Origin: Dreissena polymorpha | Lineage: Eukaryota; Mollusca; Bivalvia; Myida; Dreissenidae | Direction of reading: 5' to 3' | Length of the DNA: 64,000 bases | NCBI RefSeq assembly: GCF_020536995.1 | Contig: NC_068366.1 | Span: 73,379,536 to 73,443,535 of the forward strand | Part shown: positions 13,050-25,300 of the stretch, one piece after another | Numbering within the stretch: the first letter of the stretch is position 1 | Layout: the number at the start of each line of letters is the position of its first letter | Notes under the pieces: generated by a model | The model's database searches: none | Told to the model about the DNA's origin: nothing | Seen by the model: the letters and a program-made list of their open reading frames with translations, nothing else | Made by a program: the position numbers and the translations under genes

Positions 13050-13560
13050 TTACTTACTTATAGATAAAGTGGGCGTTTTTCCGATCCATTGATTTTTGGC
13101 AAAGTTATGGGCCTTGTACTTATAACTTTTCTCTCTAATAACCGTTTCCGGAGTTTTTGTATATACCGCTTTCCGATATTTAGCTGATCTTTTGTATGTG
13201 CGTCTAAGTATATTACTTACAGATGAAGTGTGGGTTTGGTTGCAGTCCATTGGTTTTATTGGCGAAGTTATGTGCATTGGACTTAGAAATGTTCTCTTTA
13301 ATAACTGTTTCTGGATTTTTTTACAAAACGCTTTCAGATATTTAGCAGACTTTAATGCCCCCGGTAGGGTGGCATCTAGCAGTCTCACATTCTGTCCGTC
13401 TGTTTCTCCGTCCAGCATTCTGCTTTCCAGAGGTTTTTGACGCAACGCTTTCATATAATGAGCTGAGTTTTGGTTTGCGGGTACCTACCTACATGACCTA
13501 CAGATGAAGTGTGGAATTTGTTCCATTCTGTTGTTTCTGTTATGCAGATACAGGCCTTTG
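13050..13560. repeat. satellite-like block, right part
   Basis: Three diverged units of the repeat seen at 10830-11285, with shared words such as GGCAAAGTTATGGGCCTT, AACGCTTTCAGATATTTAGC and TACAGATGAAGTGTGG. It carries a short insertion near 13355-13430. Confidence 0.6.
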
Positions 13561-13666
13561 ACGGATCTTATTTTTTCCCAAGGGAAGAAGTAAGCTTTAA
13601 AGTGAGATAATTTATATTTTTCATTTGGCAGGTACAATGTCTATTTTCGAGAAGGACATACCATTT

Positions 13667-13878
13667 TTAAAGGGACCTTTTCGCGTTTTGGTAAATGGAC
13701 AAAATCAAAAACATGTTTCAGATTCGCAATTTTCGTTGTTATTATGCTATTTGACAGGAAACAGTAATACTGAACGTTCACCATGCTCTAAAATATCCAA
13801 TAAATGCATCTTTTGACGATTTAAAAACCTGAAAATTATAAAACGTTGCAACGCGAAACGATTTAATAATTTGGAGGA
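13667..13878. mobile_element. TTAA element fragment, copy B
   Basis: Starts TTAAAGGGACCTTTTCGCG and follows the copy at 15362-15878 up to GCAACGCGAAACGATT, then stops at the foldback element. The tRNA-like half and the other end are missing. Confidence 0.65.
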
Positions 13879-13883
13879 TTTTT

Positions 13884-14977
13884 ACCACACTAGTCCCGAA
13901 TATCGAGCTGGGGCGAATGTCGAGCCAGCTCTGACATCAACACTCGGCACTCCCAGTGGGCACCCAAACGTTGCTGCAACGTTGTATTTAGGTTGCAGTC
14001 AAACGTTGCAGTTTGGTTGTACCAATGGTGTATATGAAAGTTTTCCCGACGTTTTTTTTTCCAAACGTCGCTGCAACGGTTGTATGTAGGTCGCATTAAA
14101 ACGCAGTATTTTAAATTCTATTTAAAATAATATATAAATATAATAATATACTCTTTCGAGTATTAACGGCAGTTATGGACATTTCCGAGTCCTTTTCCTA
14201 GAAAGAAAAGGGAATCGAACCCACCAACTCCCGATCGCTAGGCGGACACCTCATCCACTACACCACGGCGACTGTTGAAAGTTTTAGACAAAAATTTTGA
14301 CTATTTATTTTTGGTTGAAACTTTGAAACTAGATTCTACCATTTTAATGCATAATACAACTTAAATAATATATTTTTTTCGGCGATTTTGAGTTAATGTT
14401 CATTTAGCATCTTTAAGTTTAAGCAACTGATTTGTAAAATTTTAAAAATTGAATTTCTAAAATTTACAAGAAATCATATTTTCATTGATGCTATGCGTGA
14501 ACTGTATTATTATAAAGTACGATTTCTACTCAGGGAGCGTTTCATTATCCCCTCTATAGACACCAAGTACTTGTTCTTTCTAGGAAACGGACTCGACAGT
14601 GTGCATATCTCTGCCGATAATACTCGAAAGGGCGGTTGGCAGTAAATAGTTTTTATTTTTATATTATTTAAAAAAAAGAATTAAAAAATACAACGTTTGA
14701 ATGCAACCTAAATACAACGTTGCAGCAACGTTGGAAAAAACGTCGGGACAACTGTCATATACACCATTGTCCCGAATGTCGAGCTGGAATGAAAGTCGAG
14801 CCAGCTCTGACATCGACATTCGACACTTGTCCGGAATATCGTTCTTCGACGAATATCGAGCTTGCTCTGACATAGGCATTAGGAACTAGTCCCGAATATC
14901 GAGCTGGGGCGAATGTCGAGCCAGTTCTGACAGCGACATTCGGCACTAGTTCAGAATATCGAGCTGCGACGAATATA
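13884..14977. mobile_element. foldback element with SINE-like interior
   Basis: Left arm 13884-14160 and right arm 14630-14977 are inverted relatives. Shared words include AACGTTGCTGCAACGTTGTA with its complement, TATACACCATTG, and subterminal repeats CGAATATCGAGCTG and GAATGTCGAGCCAGCTCTGAC, several at each end. The middle holds a minus-strand tRNA-like head at about 14200-14275 (GTGGTGTAGTGGATGAGG as A box, GGTGGGTTCGATTCC as B box). SINE body words (AGTACTTGTTCTTTCTAGG) lie at 14565-14595. No transposase was seen. Confidence 0.6.
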
Positions 14978-15361
14978 AGAATCACCTTTATAGTAAATAT
15001 GACTTCAAGATCAGAGTTATATTATCAAGGATGTCAGTAACGAAGAGCACGAACAATAATATCTATCACATCTTGATGAATTCCACGATGTTCAAGCCAT
15101 TTCTGTCTTTAACAATCAATCAATCTTTGTTTAAATTACATTAAGAATAATTCCACATTTTCTTGACTTATCCAAACAAAACAAAACCCATAACGGTATA
15201 AAATAGTTTTTACAGATGTCACCAAATTAGTTCTTCCTATTTTGCCATGCTGTTTTAACAAAACATAACAATTTCTAGGATATCGACTTATTTTTATGAT
15301 TTTACACTTGCTATGCTGCTTTTTTAATTTATCAATAACAAATGAAGTTCATAATAGGTGT
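14978..15361. other. spacer, nothing recognised
   Basis: AT-rich sequence. No open frame or repeat was recognised. Confidence 0.5.
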
Positions 15362-15878
15362 TTAAAGGGATCTTTTCACGCTTTGGTAAATTGACAAAAT
15401 TTAAAAAAGTTGTTTCAGATTCGCAAATTTTCGTTTTAGTTATGATATCTGTGAGGAAACAGTAATACTGAACATTTACCATGGTCTAATATAGCCATTA
15501 TATGCATCTTTTGACGATTTTAAAACCTAAAAATTATAAAGCGTTGCAACGCGAAACGATTGAATAATTTGGAGAGTTCTGTTTTTGTCGTTAAATTTTG
15601 TGAAACTACTAAGATTGCTTATATTAGGTATAAAATACGTCAAATATGTGTACTCGGCGGAATAGCTCAGTAGGCTAAAGCGTTTTTACTTCAGGACTCT
15701 GGCAGGACTCCAGGGGTCACTGGTTCGAAACCTGGTCCGGGCAATGTTCTTTTCCTTTTTTTAATTTTATTCTTGATTTTTTACTGGAGCTTTTACGCTC
15801 CAATGTTTACATTTATCGATATAAAGCATTTAATGAATAAGTTAAAAAATGCCAAAATCTGTGAAAAGGCCCCTTTAA
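15362..15878. mobile_element. TTAA-flanked element with internal tRNA-like module, copy C
   Basis: TTAA plus AAGGGATCTTTTCACG at the left and GTGAAAAGGCCCCTTTAA at the right form the inverted ends. A tRNA-like module at about 15655-15743 has AATAGCTCAGTAGGCTAAAG (A-box-like) and TGGTTCGAAACCTGG (B box with matching T stem). Strand relative to the ends is opposite to copies A, E and F. No protein is encoded. Confidence 0.75.
15655..15743 (+). other. tRNA-like module inside the TTAA element
   Basis: It resembles a tRNA with a long variable or intron-like insert: a 5' part with the D-arm word TAGCTCAGTAGGC, a middle CTTCAGGACTC, and a T arm GGTTCGAAACC. The acceptor stem does not pair cleanly, so this is a tRNA-derived RNA polymerase III module rather than a working tRNA gene. 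Confidence 0.5.
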
Positions 15879-16159
15879 GGTAACTGTTGAGTTTTCGATA
15901 ATTCTTTAAATCAATATTAATAGCAATATTAATGTTCACACACCAAGAATTGTGACCAACTTATCGATACGTTTTTGGAGATGTTGGTATGAAAAACGAG
16001 CACTTTTATTTTTCATAATATGAAATGCCATGGTCTTAATTCATAAACTTGTGTTGTTGTTTTTTAAATAAATACTTGCGTAAATATGTTGCTTTTGTGG
16101 AAGAACTTTCTTTTAATACCAATATTTTGATGCGAAATGTCGCTGTGATGATAAGCGTG

Positions 16160-16166
16160 TATAAAA
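16160..16166 (+). promoter_or_regulatory. TATA box of the PGRP gene
   Basis: TATAAAA (in GTATAAAAGAC) about 200 bp before the PGRP start codon. Transcription would begin near 16190 and give a leader of about 170 nt. No clear NF-kB site was found by eye. Confidence 0.5.
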
Positions 16167-16362
16167 GACACACCGTGCTGACAGACTAGTCCGAATCCGG
16201 TTCTAGAATCTTCGAGTCACGTCAATGACATTTTAAGGCGACAGTTTTAAACTTTAAGATTGCAAAACGCATCTAAGGACGCAGGTATATATACTTGTGC
16301 GACAGATATTGACACTAAATATTTAAGAAAAGCGTTGAACATTTATTGACGAAAACTACAGG

Positions 16363-19300
16363 ATGATTTTCCTTCTGTGTTTTTCTGTTGCATTGGTTAT
16401 TCATGTTACGGGCGGTAAGTATAAAGTCATGTTGTATTTTTAACGTTTTTTTTATTCTATGGCATTGTTTGGTATATGTGAGATGTATTGCCTTTTTCGG
16501 TATATTCTATCTTTCCATGGCTTTTGTAACTTGATCTGATTTAAAGGGAATAGTGTACAGAATGTCATAATGACAATAAAACGTGCAACAGATTTAAAAA
16601 GATGAATGTACAATATTCAAACAATAAATCGTACGATTCCCTAATTTCGAGCATAACCTAATTTCGATCACTTTGTTAACATTAAGACCGCGGCTCTCGT
16701 GATTACGTCACAGGCATGCGCTCTGAGTATTTTTTTTTTACTAATATTACTTCGCTTGAAAATAATTACAGACACGACTAAAATAAGGAAAACAAAAGCT
16801 TAATTGTATTTAAAAATCTTACTTCAACTAAAATAATCCAAATGTATGCCTATTTCGTGCATGTTTTTAGTACTCTTCATTAAACTTGCACATAAATTGC
16901 AATTGTTTTGTTGACCTTCTGCATATTGCAATCGAGAACTCTCGCTTTTCGGATGTGACCTCTCGACTCAAGGTAAACAACACGCGTAGTGTGTCATTTG
17001 CGGGTGTGTATGGAACTATCGGCTTTGCGTGGTTAACCACGCTGTAAATAAACAATTTTGACATGGGCTGAACGGGAATGAAATAAATCTTAAAAGGGGC
17101 CTTTTCACAGATTTTGGCATTTTTTTAACTTATTCATTAAATTTTATTTTAAATTGTATTTTATACGATATATAAGCAGTCTTCGTAGTTATACAAAATT
17201 TAACGACAAAAACAGAACTCTCCAAATTATTCAATCGTTTCACGTTGCAACGCTTTATAATTTTTAGGTTTTATAATCGTCAAGAGATGCATATAATGGC
17301 TACATTAGAGCATGGTAAATGTTCAGTTTTACTGTTTCCTCATAAATATCATAACTAAAACGAAAATTTGCGAATCTGAAACAACTTTTTTCAATTTTGT
17401 CAATTTACCAAAGCGTGAAAAGATCTCTTTAAAGGTACATTGTTTATTGCGGCATTGTTTGAATTAATTCAGTAATTATTTTAGTTGTTTCCTTAACCGC
17501 TCGACTCAAGGTAATTGGAGGATATATCTTCTGAGTCATATACTATTATTTTTTCTTTTATGCCTAATGATAAAATATGACATTTCTGCAGTGAAAAGAA
17601 CAAATTGTTATTTTCACCGGTGAAAAGAACAAATTATCGGAACTCCTTTTTCTATTGTTAGATTATCATAAATAATTTTAAATATTTTCTATGTTCACGA
17701 GCGAATTAAAATCGACATTCCACCGAATCCAACAAATTTTCTTTTTATTTTATACTTTTTCACCCTTTATTTACATTGTAAAAAAGATTAACTGAAGAAT
17801 TTCGCTGGAATAATGACGTCATTTCGTCATATTAATGACGTCATTTTGTGTTTTGAAATGCCTTGAGGCACGCCACGGGAGAAACTCCGAGAAAGGGTAA
17901 CTTTTCAGCGAAAGGGAAACAGCTGTTAATTATTTCCTTGAAAAAGTGGCATAAAAGAAACAGAAAATGTGTTTATGTCAGTGTAAGATCGTTTATTATT
18001 TCACTCGTGATTTGCAAAATAATATTTTCACTCGTGGCTGCGCGTCTCGTGAATTTTTTTTTATGATCACTCGTGAAACAACGAACGATCTTACACTGAC
18101 ATGAACAAATATCCTCTATATATCGGTGCATTTATGGATAATCATGAGTTGAAATCGGTTTGTAGTTATGTTCATGAAAAAGTTGCAAAACAAAGCGTAT
18201 GGTAACTATGGCCTTTAAAATACGCCATCTAGGCAAATAGTAGGCCTACGTGTGTGTCCAGTTGTTGCGCGTGTTCTAGCGTGTGCTACTTAAGGGTATA
18301 GGTTTAAATCCAGTTCTAAGCTAATACTTTTGTTTTCTTTTTTTTTCGGATTAGCCTTTTATAATTATTTTAGACAGTTAAAAATATTTTGTAATAACTA
18401 TACATCCTGAAATATTTCAAAAACGTACAAATACGTTAACAAGTCCTGTCATGGTGAAACTATCAAAGAGAGAAACCTGGGTGCAGGATCAATGGGGTTT
18501 ACACACGGACTGGACAGAATGAAAACACACCATTAAGAACTTTGCAATTATCTCAAGTTATTGAAATATGTTTGCAAACATCTTTAGAGCATACAATACA
18601 GGTTTTTCTTGCAGTGTGTGTCGATATCTTAAGATTTAAGAATTCATTATTGAATACGTCTAAATCGGTGCCAAAATTTCACGTCGCGTGCAGCATAATC
18701 GTGCATATGTATGGCTGTAAACATCGCGTGCAGCATAATCGTGCATATGTATGGCTGTAAACATCGAATTTTGGCCAAACGCACAGGCTTATTTATTAAA
18801 GTAATTCTTACGTTTTTCACATTGCCATAAGCTTTTATGCACTAGTTGAAATTCTTACGAAAAATTGTTTTTAAAAGTTTTACTTTTTAACACACTAAAA
18901 ACACAGGTGGTTAGCGTGTGGCTATGATATTAATTAGTGAAAACATCATTTTGAATGATAAATAATCATATTATAACGAAAAATTAACTTTTCTGAAAAA
19001 AAATATTTCACTATCAAATATATATATAACAAGGTATGCAACTCAAAATCACCCCAAAACGGGGTGCATCGCTTTGAACAGCCATATCTTCATCAATTTT
19101 GCAGCGATTTTCACGATCTCGGTCTTATTCAACGCAGAAATGAATTTCATTTCTGGAAATGTATATGTCTTGCAATATTTTTACAAATGCTGGGTCAACT
19201 TTTAAGAAATAACACGATACACAACACGCATGACCCAGTTGACAGTGATCATGCTGTCTTTAAGACTGAAATCTTCACGAAGTAAAGGGCAACTTCCCTA

Positions 19301-22300
19301 CAAAGTTCATGTAGTTCGATACCATAATTCAATAAAACGTATGAAAAAACATTATTACCGTTCTTGTCGTTACATTCTGCATCAAGACTAACTGTCCAGC
19401 GCCGTTTGAAACCTTTGTTTACATACATTTCAACTAACTGACATTTTAAACATACGAGTGATTTCATTGGTCCAATGCGGAGGTGTGTCTTTACAACTGG
19501 AGATTTCATTCATAAAGAATACATGATCACTGTCAACTGGGTCATGCGTGTTGTGTATCGTGTTATTTCTTAAAAGTTGACCCAGCATTTGTAAAAATAT
19601 TGCAAGACATATACATTTCCAGAAAGGAAATTCATTTCTGCGTTGAATAAGACCGAGATCGTGAAAATCGCTGCACAATTGATGAAGATATGGCTGTTCA
19701 AAGCGATGCACCCCGTTATGGGGTGATTTTGAGTTGCATACCTTGTTATATATATATTTGATAGTGAAATATTTTTTTTCAGAAAAGTTAATTTTTCGTT
19801 ATAATATGATTATTTATCATTCAAAATGATGTTTTCACTAATTAATATCATAGCCACACGCTAACCACCTGTGACTAAAAACACACTTACCAGTGTGTTT
19901 ACATCCATTAACATCCATTTTGTGAACCCAATCAAGTTACGTGATCCTTCACACTGGAAAAGTGCCCAAGACAAAGTTTAATTCTACTTTTAATGTTAAA
20001 TGCACTGCCCTTGTAAGATTTAGGTAAAAGAGTGCGAACGAAAGCATTTCTAAAAATACCCATGTTTTTTATTATTTTAAAATACCTGTCAATCCGTTTA
20101 CGATAGGCGTTGTTATCTACAGCCGCTTGTGAAGCTTCAAAACATTAGGGATGCGGATGGGACTATTATGAGAGTGTTTTTCCCCTCCGGACCAATTTGT
20201 GTTTTATGTCGATGTTTTTCACGACGTTCCTATGATTTTGTCTACCTATAGATGATATATTATACTTAATTGCATTATGTATTTCGTTATATCATGATCA
20301 GATAAATTCTTAAATGGAATACAGATGCAGTATTTAACAAAATGAGTCATTTAAGTGTCGTATTATAATATGAATTAGAGTCTATATGAATTATTTAGAT
20401 AGTATGCAGAAGACACGAGCTTTGCAATAGTCGATAAAATGACCTGTGTATCATTACAATATCCCTACCCGGCGTTTACGATACCAAATTATCGTTGAGT
20501 AACTTTTAAGTAAGAGGTAATTACATTGAGTTTTAGTTCGGGTTATTCGCTGGTTTTCGAAAGCTTCCTGATACGTAGTGTACAGGTTTCTTGATCAGGG
20601 TTTTGCGAAATGTATATTATTCTGTAGTCGCGGCCCCAATCTTTTTAATACCATGGACCTTTTTTGCTACAATTGCGAGCCAGTGATTTTTTTAAGTTAT
20701 TTAAAAACAACAACAACAACAACAACAAAATATGCTCCCAAAACATTGGAGCTGCTACTATGCGCCGGATCTATTATACATTAACATGTTTCTTTCTCGT
20801 GTTCAATATGACAACAATCACGCCGGGTATGCGAATACTTCGTTTACGGATGGCACTTCACTAACAGAGAACAACAAAAGCCACGCGCGAGAGGTGAGTT
20901 CTTCAGCTTTTTTGTATTAATGTTCTGTTTATTTGTTTTTTAGACACAGAACATTGTTTGGGTGATTAATGGTATAACACTTCGTATTGCGAAGAAAGAG
21001 ATTCGCGGAAAAACGGTGAATTATTTTTAAAAAACGATAAAATTCCATCGATAATCAGCATGAATTGAATGATCAGTACATATTTTAACAAAATAAACAT
21101 ACTTGGAAATAAATCAAGAACGTGCTTACTATTCGAAATAAAAGATCAATATATCCAGTAATGTTACAACATGTTACATTTTAGTTTACTAATGTATTTG
21201 AGAAAATTCAAATGTTTTAAGAGTCGCATGCACATTTTTCATCTGCACTTCGTTTACCGATCATCTAAAAAACAATGGCACTTCGTTTCCCGACATCTAG
21301 ATACGTTTTTCCAGATATAACACATTCGTTTTTTGTGAATCAAAAATGCAGAATTCACTGTGGAATACTTTTAAAGTAAGCAGGCAATAAATAAAAATGT
21401 ATGTACTTAGTACGCAAATAAAAAACGAATTACCGAAGCATGTTCTTATCCCTTTGAAATATGATTATGCTTTGGTATAAATGTGAAAGATAAATGTTAA
21501 ACAAATTGGATATGTCTAATGAGTAAAATCTATATGACCATATATTTTAAATTACGTTCTAAACAGTTGTCCAAATGAAGGTACTAAGGCTATTTACAGT
21601 GATTTAGGGTCAGGTGAATCGCACTTCGAGCAAACGTTAGCGTTGCGTAAAGGGAAGTGCTCCCTATAAGCAGGGCTCACAATTAAGGGAGTTTTACCAT
21701 TCTCTTTTTAATTTTGTTGCTACGCATAAGTATCGTCTTGATGATGCGATTCAAATAAGCACAACCGACATAGGATTTTATGAAGAACAAATGTGTATTT
21801 GCCTCATAAAGACCCCTTCACTACCGTTATCTAGAGCCCTGCTATAAGTAAAATTGAACACGATTGTGTTGATCCGCATTATCCGTTGTATTTTCATTTC
21901 TCTGAATCTCAAGTTACCAATAAAAACAAGTTCATTATGTAAACATTCATTTAATAATAAATATTATCTTATTTGAAAATTGCAATTATAATAAACATAG
22001 TATAAAATTAATAGTAGTGTGATTTTTGAAAAATATATTTTCAAAATGTTTCGTATGAATAGCCATAATATAAATAACTGCATTTAAGGTAGAAGATAAA
22101 ACTCAGTTATTAGAGTGCCCGCTTTAGTGAAAGTCTCCGTAATCTGAAGTGCCCTTTATCGGTAAACAAAGTGCCTGCAACTTTATGTATGCCACCTATT
22201 ACAACATGCACTATCTTTGTTTATATTTCATTGAATACTATCAAAATTTCAGTATTTGAAGCAGTGATTACTCTACATGCTGGAATAGCAAACAATTTCT

Positions 22301-25300
22301 TGCAATAATTCTAAGTAGTTTTATTTTGTTAAAATGTTTACTGTTCATCCAGTTTATGCTGTTTTCCGATCGAATTTTCTATTTTTTTGGCAAAACTGTA
22401 CCATTCTTCCGTGAAAGTGTGTATTCCCAATACAAAAGGATACACCATTTATCAACTCGACCATGTGTCTTGTCTTAAAAACTAATCTTTAGGATATAAC
22501 TTTAAATAAAACAGAGGAACTTACCTCTCGCGCGTGGCGTTTGTTGTTCTCTGTTAGTGAAGTGCCATCCGTCAACGAAGTATTCGCATACCCGGCGTGA
22601 CAATTAGAACACCAAAATCAGAAATTGTTATACAATTGTATAGTTAATAAAAAGCATGAATGATTTAACAGCCGTTGAATAACGTGTTTCAACAACTATC
22701 GTTTTCAGTAAATGGTGATAATAATATTTGCTGTAGCCGGTGTATGAGACTCGCTCGTGGTTATTGAAGTCTGTTTGTTTCTCTATCTCGATCGAATGAT
22801 TGGTTCCGAGAATTCTTCAAAGTCTGTTGGTAAAATGAGCTTCGTTTTAGGAAAACTGGGTTTAATGCATGTACGTAAAGTGTGATTCCAGATTACCCTG
22901 TGCAGTCCCCACATGCTCATCAAGAGCGAAACTTTCCACCTCAAACGAGATTTTCGTTTCATAAAATCGGAAATTGTCGTCCCTGATGCGGATGACACTA
23001 CGCACATGCATTAAGCCCCGTTTTCCCAGAACGAGGCCCCTTTCGGATGATAATATGAGTCGCGTTCTGAGAAAACTGGGCATAATGCATGGGCGTAGAG
23101 TATCGTACCAATCCGCACAAGCTAATCAGGGACGACACTTTCCGCTTTTGTGACATTTTTCGTTTTAATGAAGTCTCTTCTTAGCAAAACTCCAATTTAG
23201 GCGGAAAGTGTCGTCCCTGATTAGCCTGTGCGGACTGCACAGGCTATTCTGCGACGACACTTTACGCACATGTATTATGCCCAGTTTTCTCAGAACACGA
23301 CTCATAATAATAGATACCTCAGCATTACAACTCACTCATTGAACCAATGTCTCGATGTCCTCCAAAAGCATAATGCTCGCGCTTGTGATTGGTTTAGTTG
23401 ATCACTGGCTTAGCGTCCTGTCAGTATACAAGTATTGTCTAATCGTTCATTAAAGAATATATTAAATCATATGATGCGAAACTTTGGTAGGACCTGTCAG
23501 AAAAATTGTCTAAATAGGTTGTAAACATGTAAGACATTTGGTCGATTTGTCAAAAACTAATAAATAATGATACATGTTACCTGCGAACTTTTCGCGTTCT
23601 CTGTAATATAAATTCGTCCCAATGCTTCGTACCGTAAATGTTGTATATTGTCACTTTTAAAATTATATGTTTACTGACTACTTTGTAAGTACTAAGTTTA
23701 ATATAAATGCTAGAAAAATCATGCGAAGAACTATCGAGTTGTCCTTGTAACTACATCTCCGTGGCATAGTTGATATGGTGTCCGTTTAGCGAACGGGGGT
23801 CATAATTTCGATCCACACGTTAGAAGCGCTCTTTAGATCTACCCCCAAATACGCTAAGTACTGGGTTTTACTCCGGAAACGGACTCGAGAGCGTATCAAT
23901 TACTTTTAAGCTTCCGATGCAATAGATCTAAAATAAATAGGTCTAAGTCCATCTAGTTGTGCGCAGATACCAGCTGCCCGGAGGTGACGATCGTCTCACG
24001 CGCAGACTGGGGAGCACGTGCGCCCAGCAGCCCCTCTCCTGCGCTCCGGGGCCAAACGAGGGTAATCTTCATCCACCACACGGAAACTTCCTCGTGCACA
24101 GACACCGCCACGTGCAGCGCCCGCGTCAGAGAGATTCAATCAGCTCAAATGGAAATCAGACGTATGTGGCTTATCGGTATTATAAACAAGGGCCGTTTGT
24201 AAAACATGCATGCCCCCCATATGGGCTGTCAGTTGTAGTGTCAGCCATTGTGTGAATACGTTTTTTGTCACTGTGACCTTGGTGGTGGGTGAGAGGGGGT
24301 AATAATGTGGGGTGTGGTAATTAATTAGATGTTTAAAAAAAAAATTTTTTTTTTTTTTTTGGGGGGGGGGGGTGGGGGGGCTGGGGGTGAGAGGGGGGTA
24401 TAATGTGGGGTGTGGTAATTTGTAAGATGTTTAAAAAAAATTGGGGGGGGGGGTGGGGGGGTGGGGGTGGGTGGGGGGGGGGTAGGTGGGTGGGTGGTGA
24501 GCGGGGGGTATAATGTGTGGTGTGGTTATTTATAAGATGTTTAAAAAAATTGGGGGGGGGGGGTAGGGGTGGTGAAGGGGGGAGGTGGGGGTGGGTTGGG
24601 GGTGAGAGGGGTAATAATGTGGGGTGGGGTAATTTATTAGATGTTAAACAAAATTGGGGGGTGGGGGTAGGGGGGAGTGAGAGGGGGGTATAATGTGGGG
24701 TGGGGTAATTTATAAGATGTTTAAAAAAAAATGGGGGGGGGGGGGTAAAGGGGGTGGGGGGGGGTGAGAGGGGGTAATAATGTGGGGTGTGTTAATTTAT
24801 TAGATGTTTAAAAAGAATTGGTGGGTTGGGGGAGGGGGGTAGGGGGGAGTGAGAGGGGGGTATAATGTGAGGTGTGGTAATTTATTAGATGTTTAAAAAA
24901 AATAAAAAAAAAATTTTGGGGGGGGGGGCTGGGGGTGGGGGGGGGTGGGGGGTGGGGTGAGGGGGGGGTGGGTGGTGGGGTGAATAAAAATGTGGGGTGG
25001 GGTAATTTATAAGATGTTTAAAAAAAATGGGGGGGGGGGGGTGGGTGGGGGGGGGGTAGGGGGAGTGAGAGGGGAGTATAATGTGGGGTGTGGTAATTTA
25101 TTAGATGTTTAAAAAAATGGGGGGGGGGTGGGGGTAGGGGGAAGTGAGAAGGGGTAATAATGTAGGGTGGGGTTATTTATAAGATGTTAAAAAAATGGGG
25201 GGTGGGGGTAGGGGGGGTAGGGGTGGAGGAGTAGGGGGGTGGGGGTGAGAGGGGGGTATAATGTGGGGTGTGGTAATTTATAAGATGATGTTTAAAAAAA

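Noticed and set aside
13192-13454. Overlapping open frames on both strands
   Set aside because: They fall within the satellite-like block; no domain was recognised.
14200-14275. tRNA gene on the minus strand
   Set aside because: A and B boxes are present but the acceptor stem does not pair and SINE body words are adjacent, so it is read as a SINE head.
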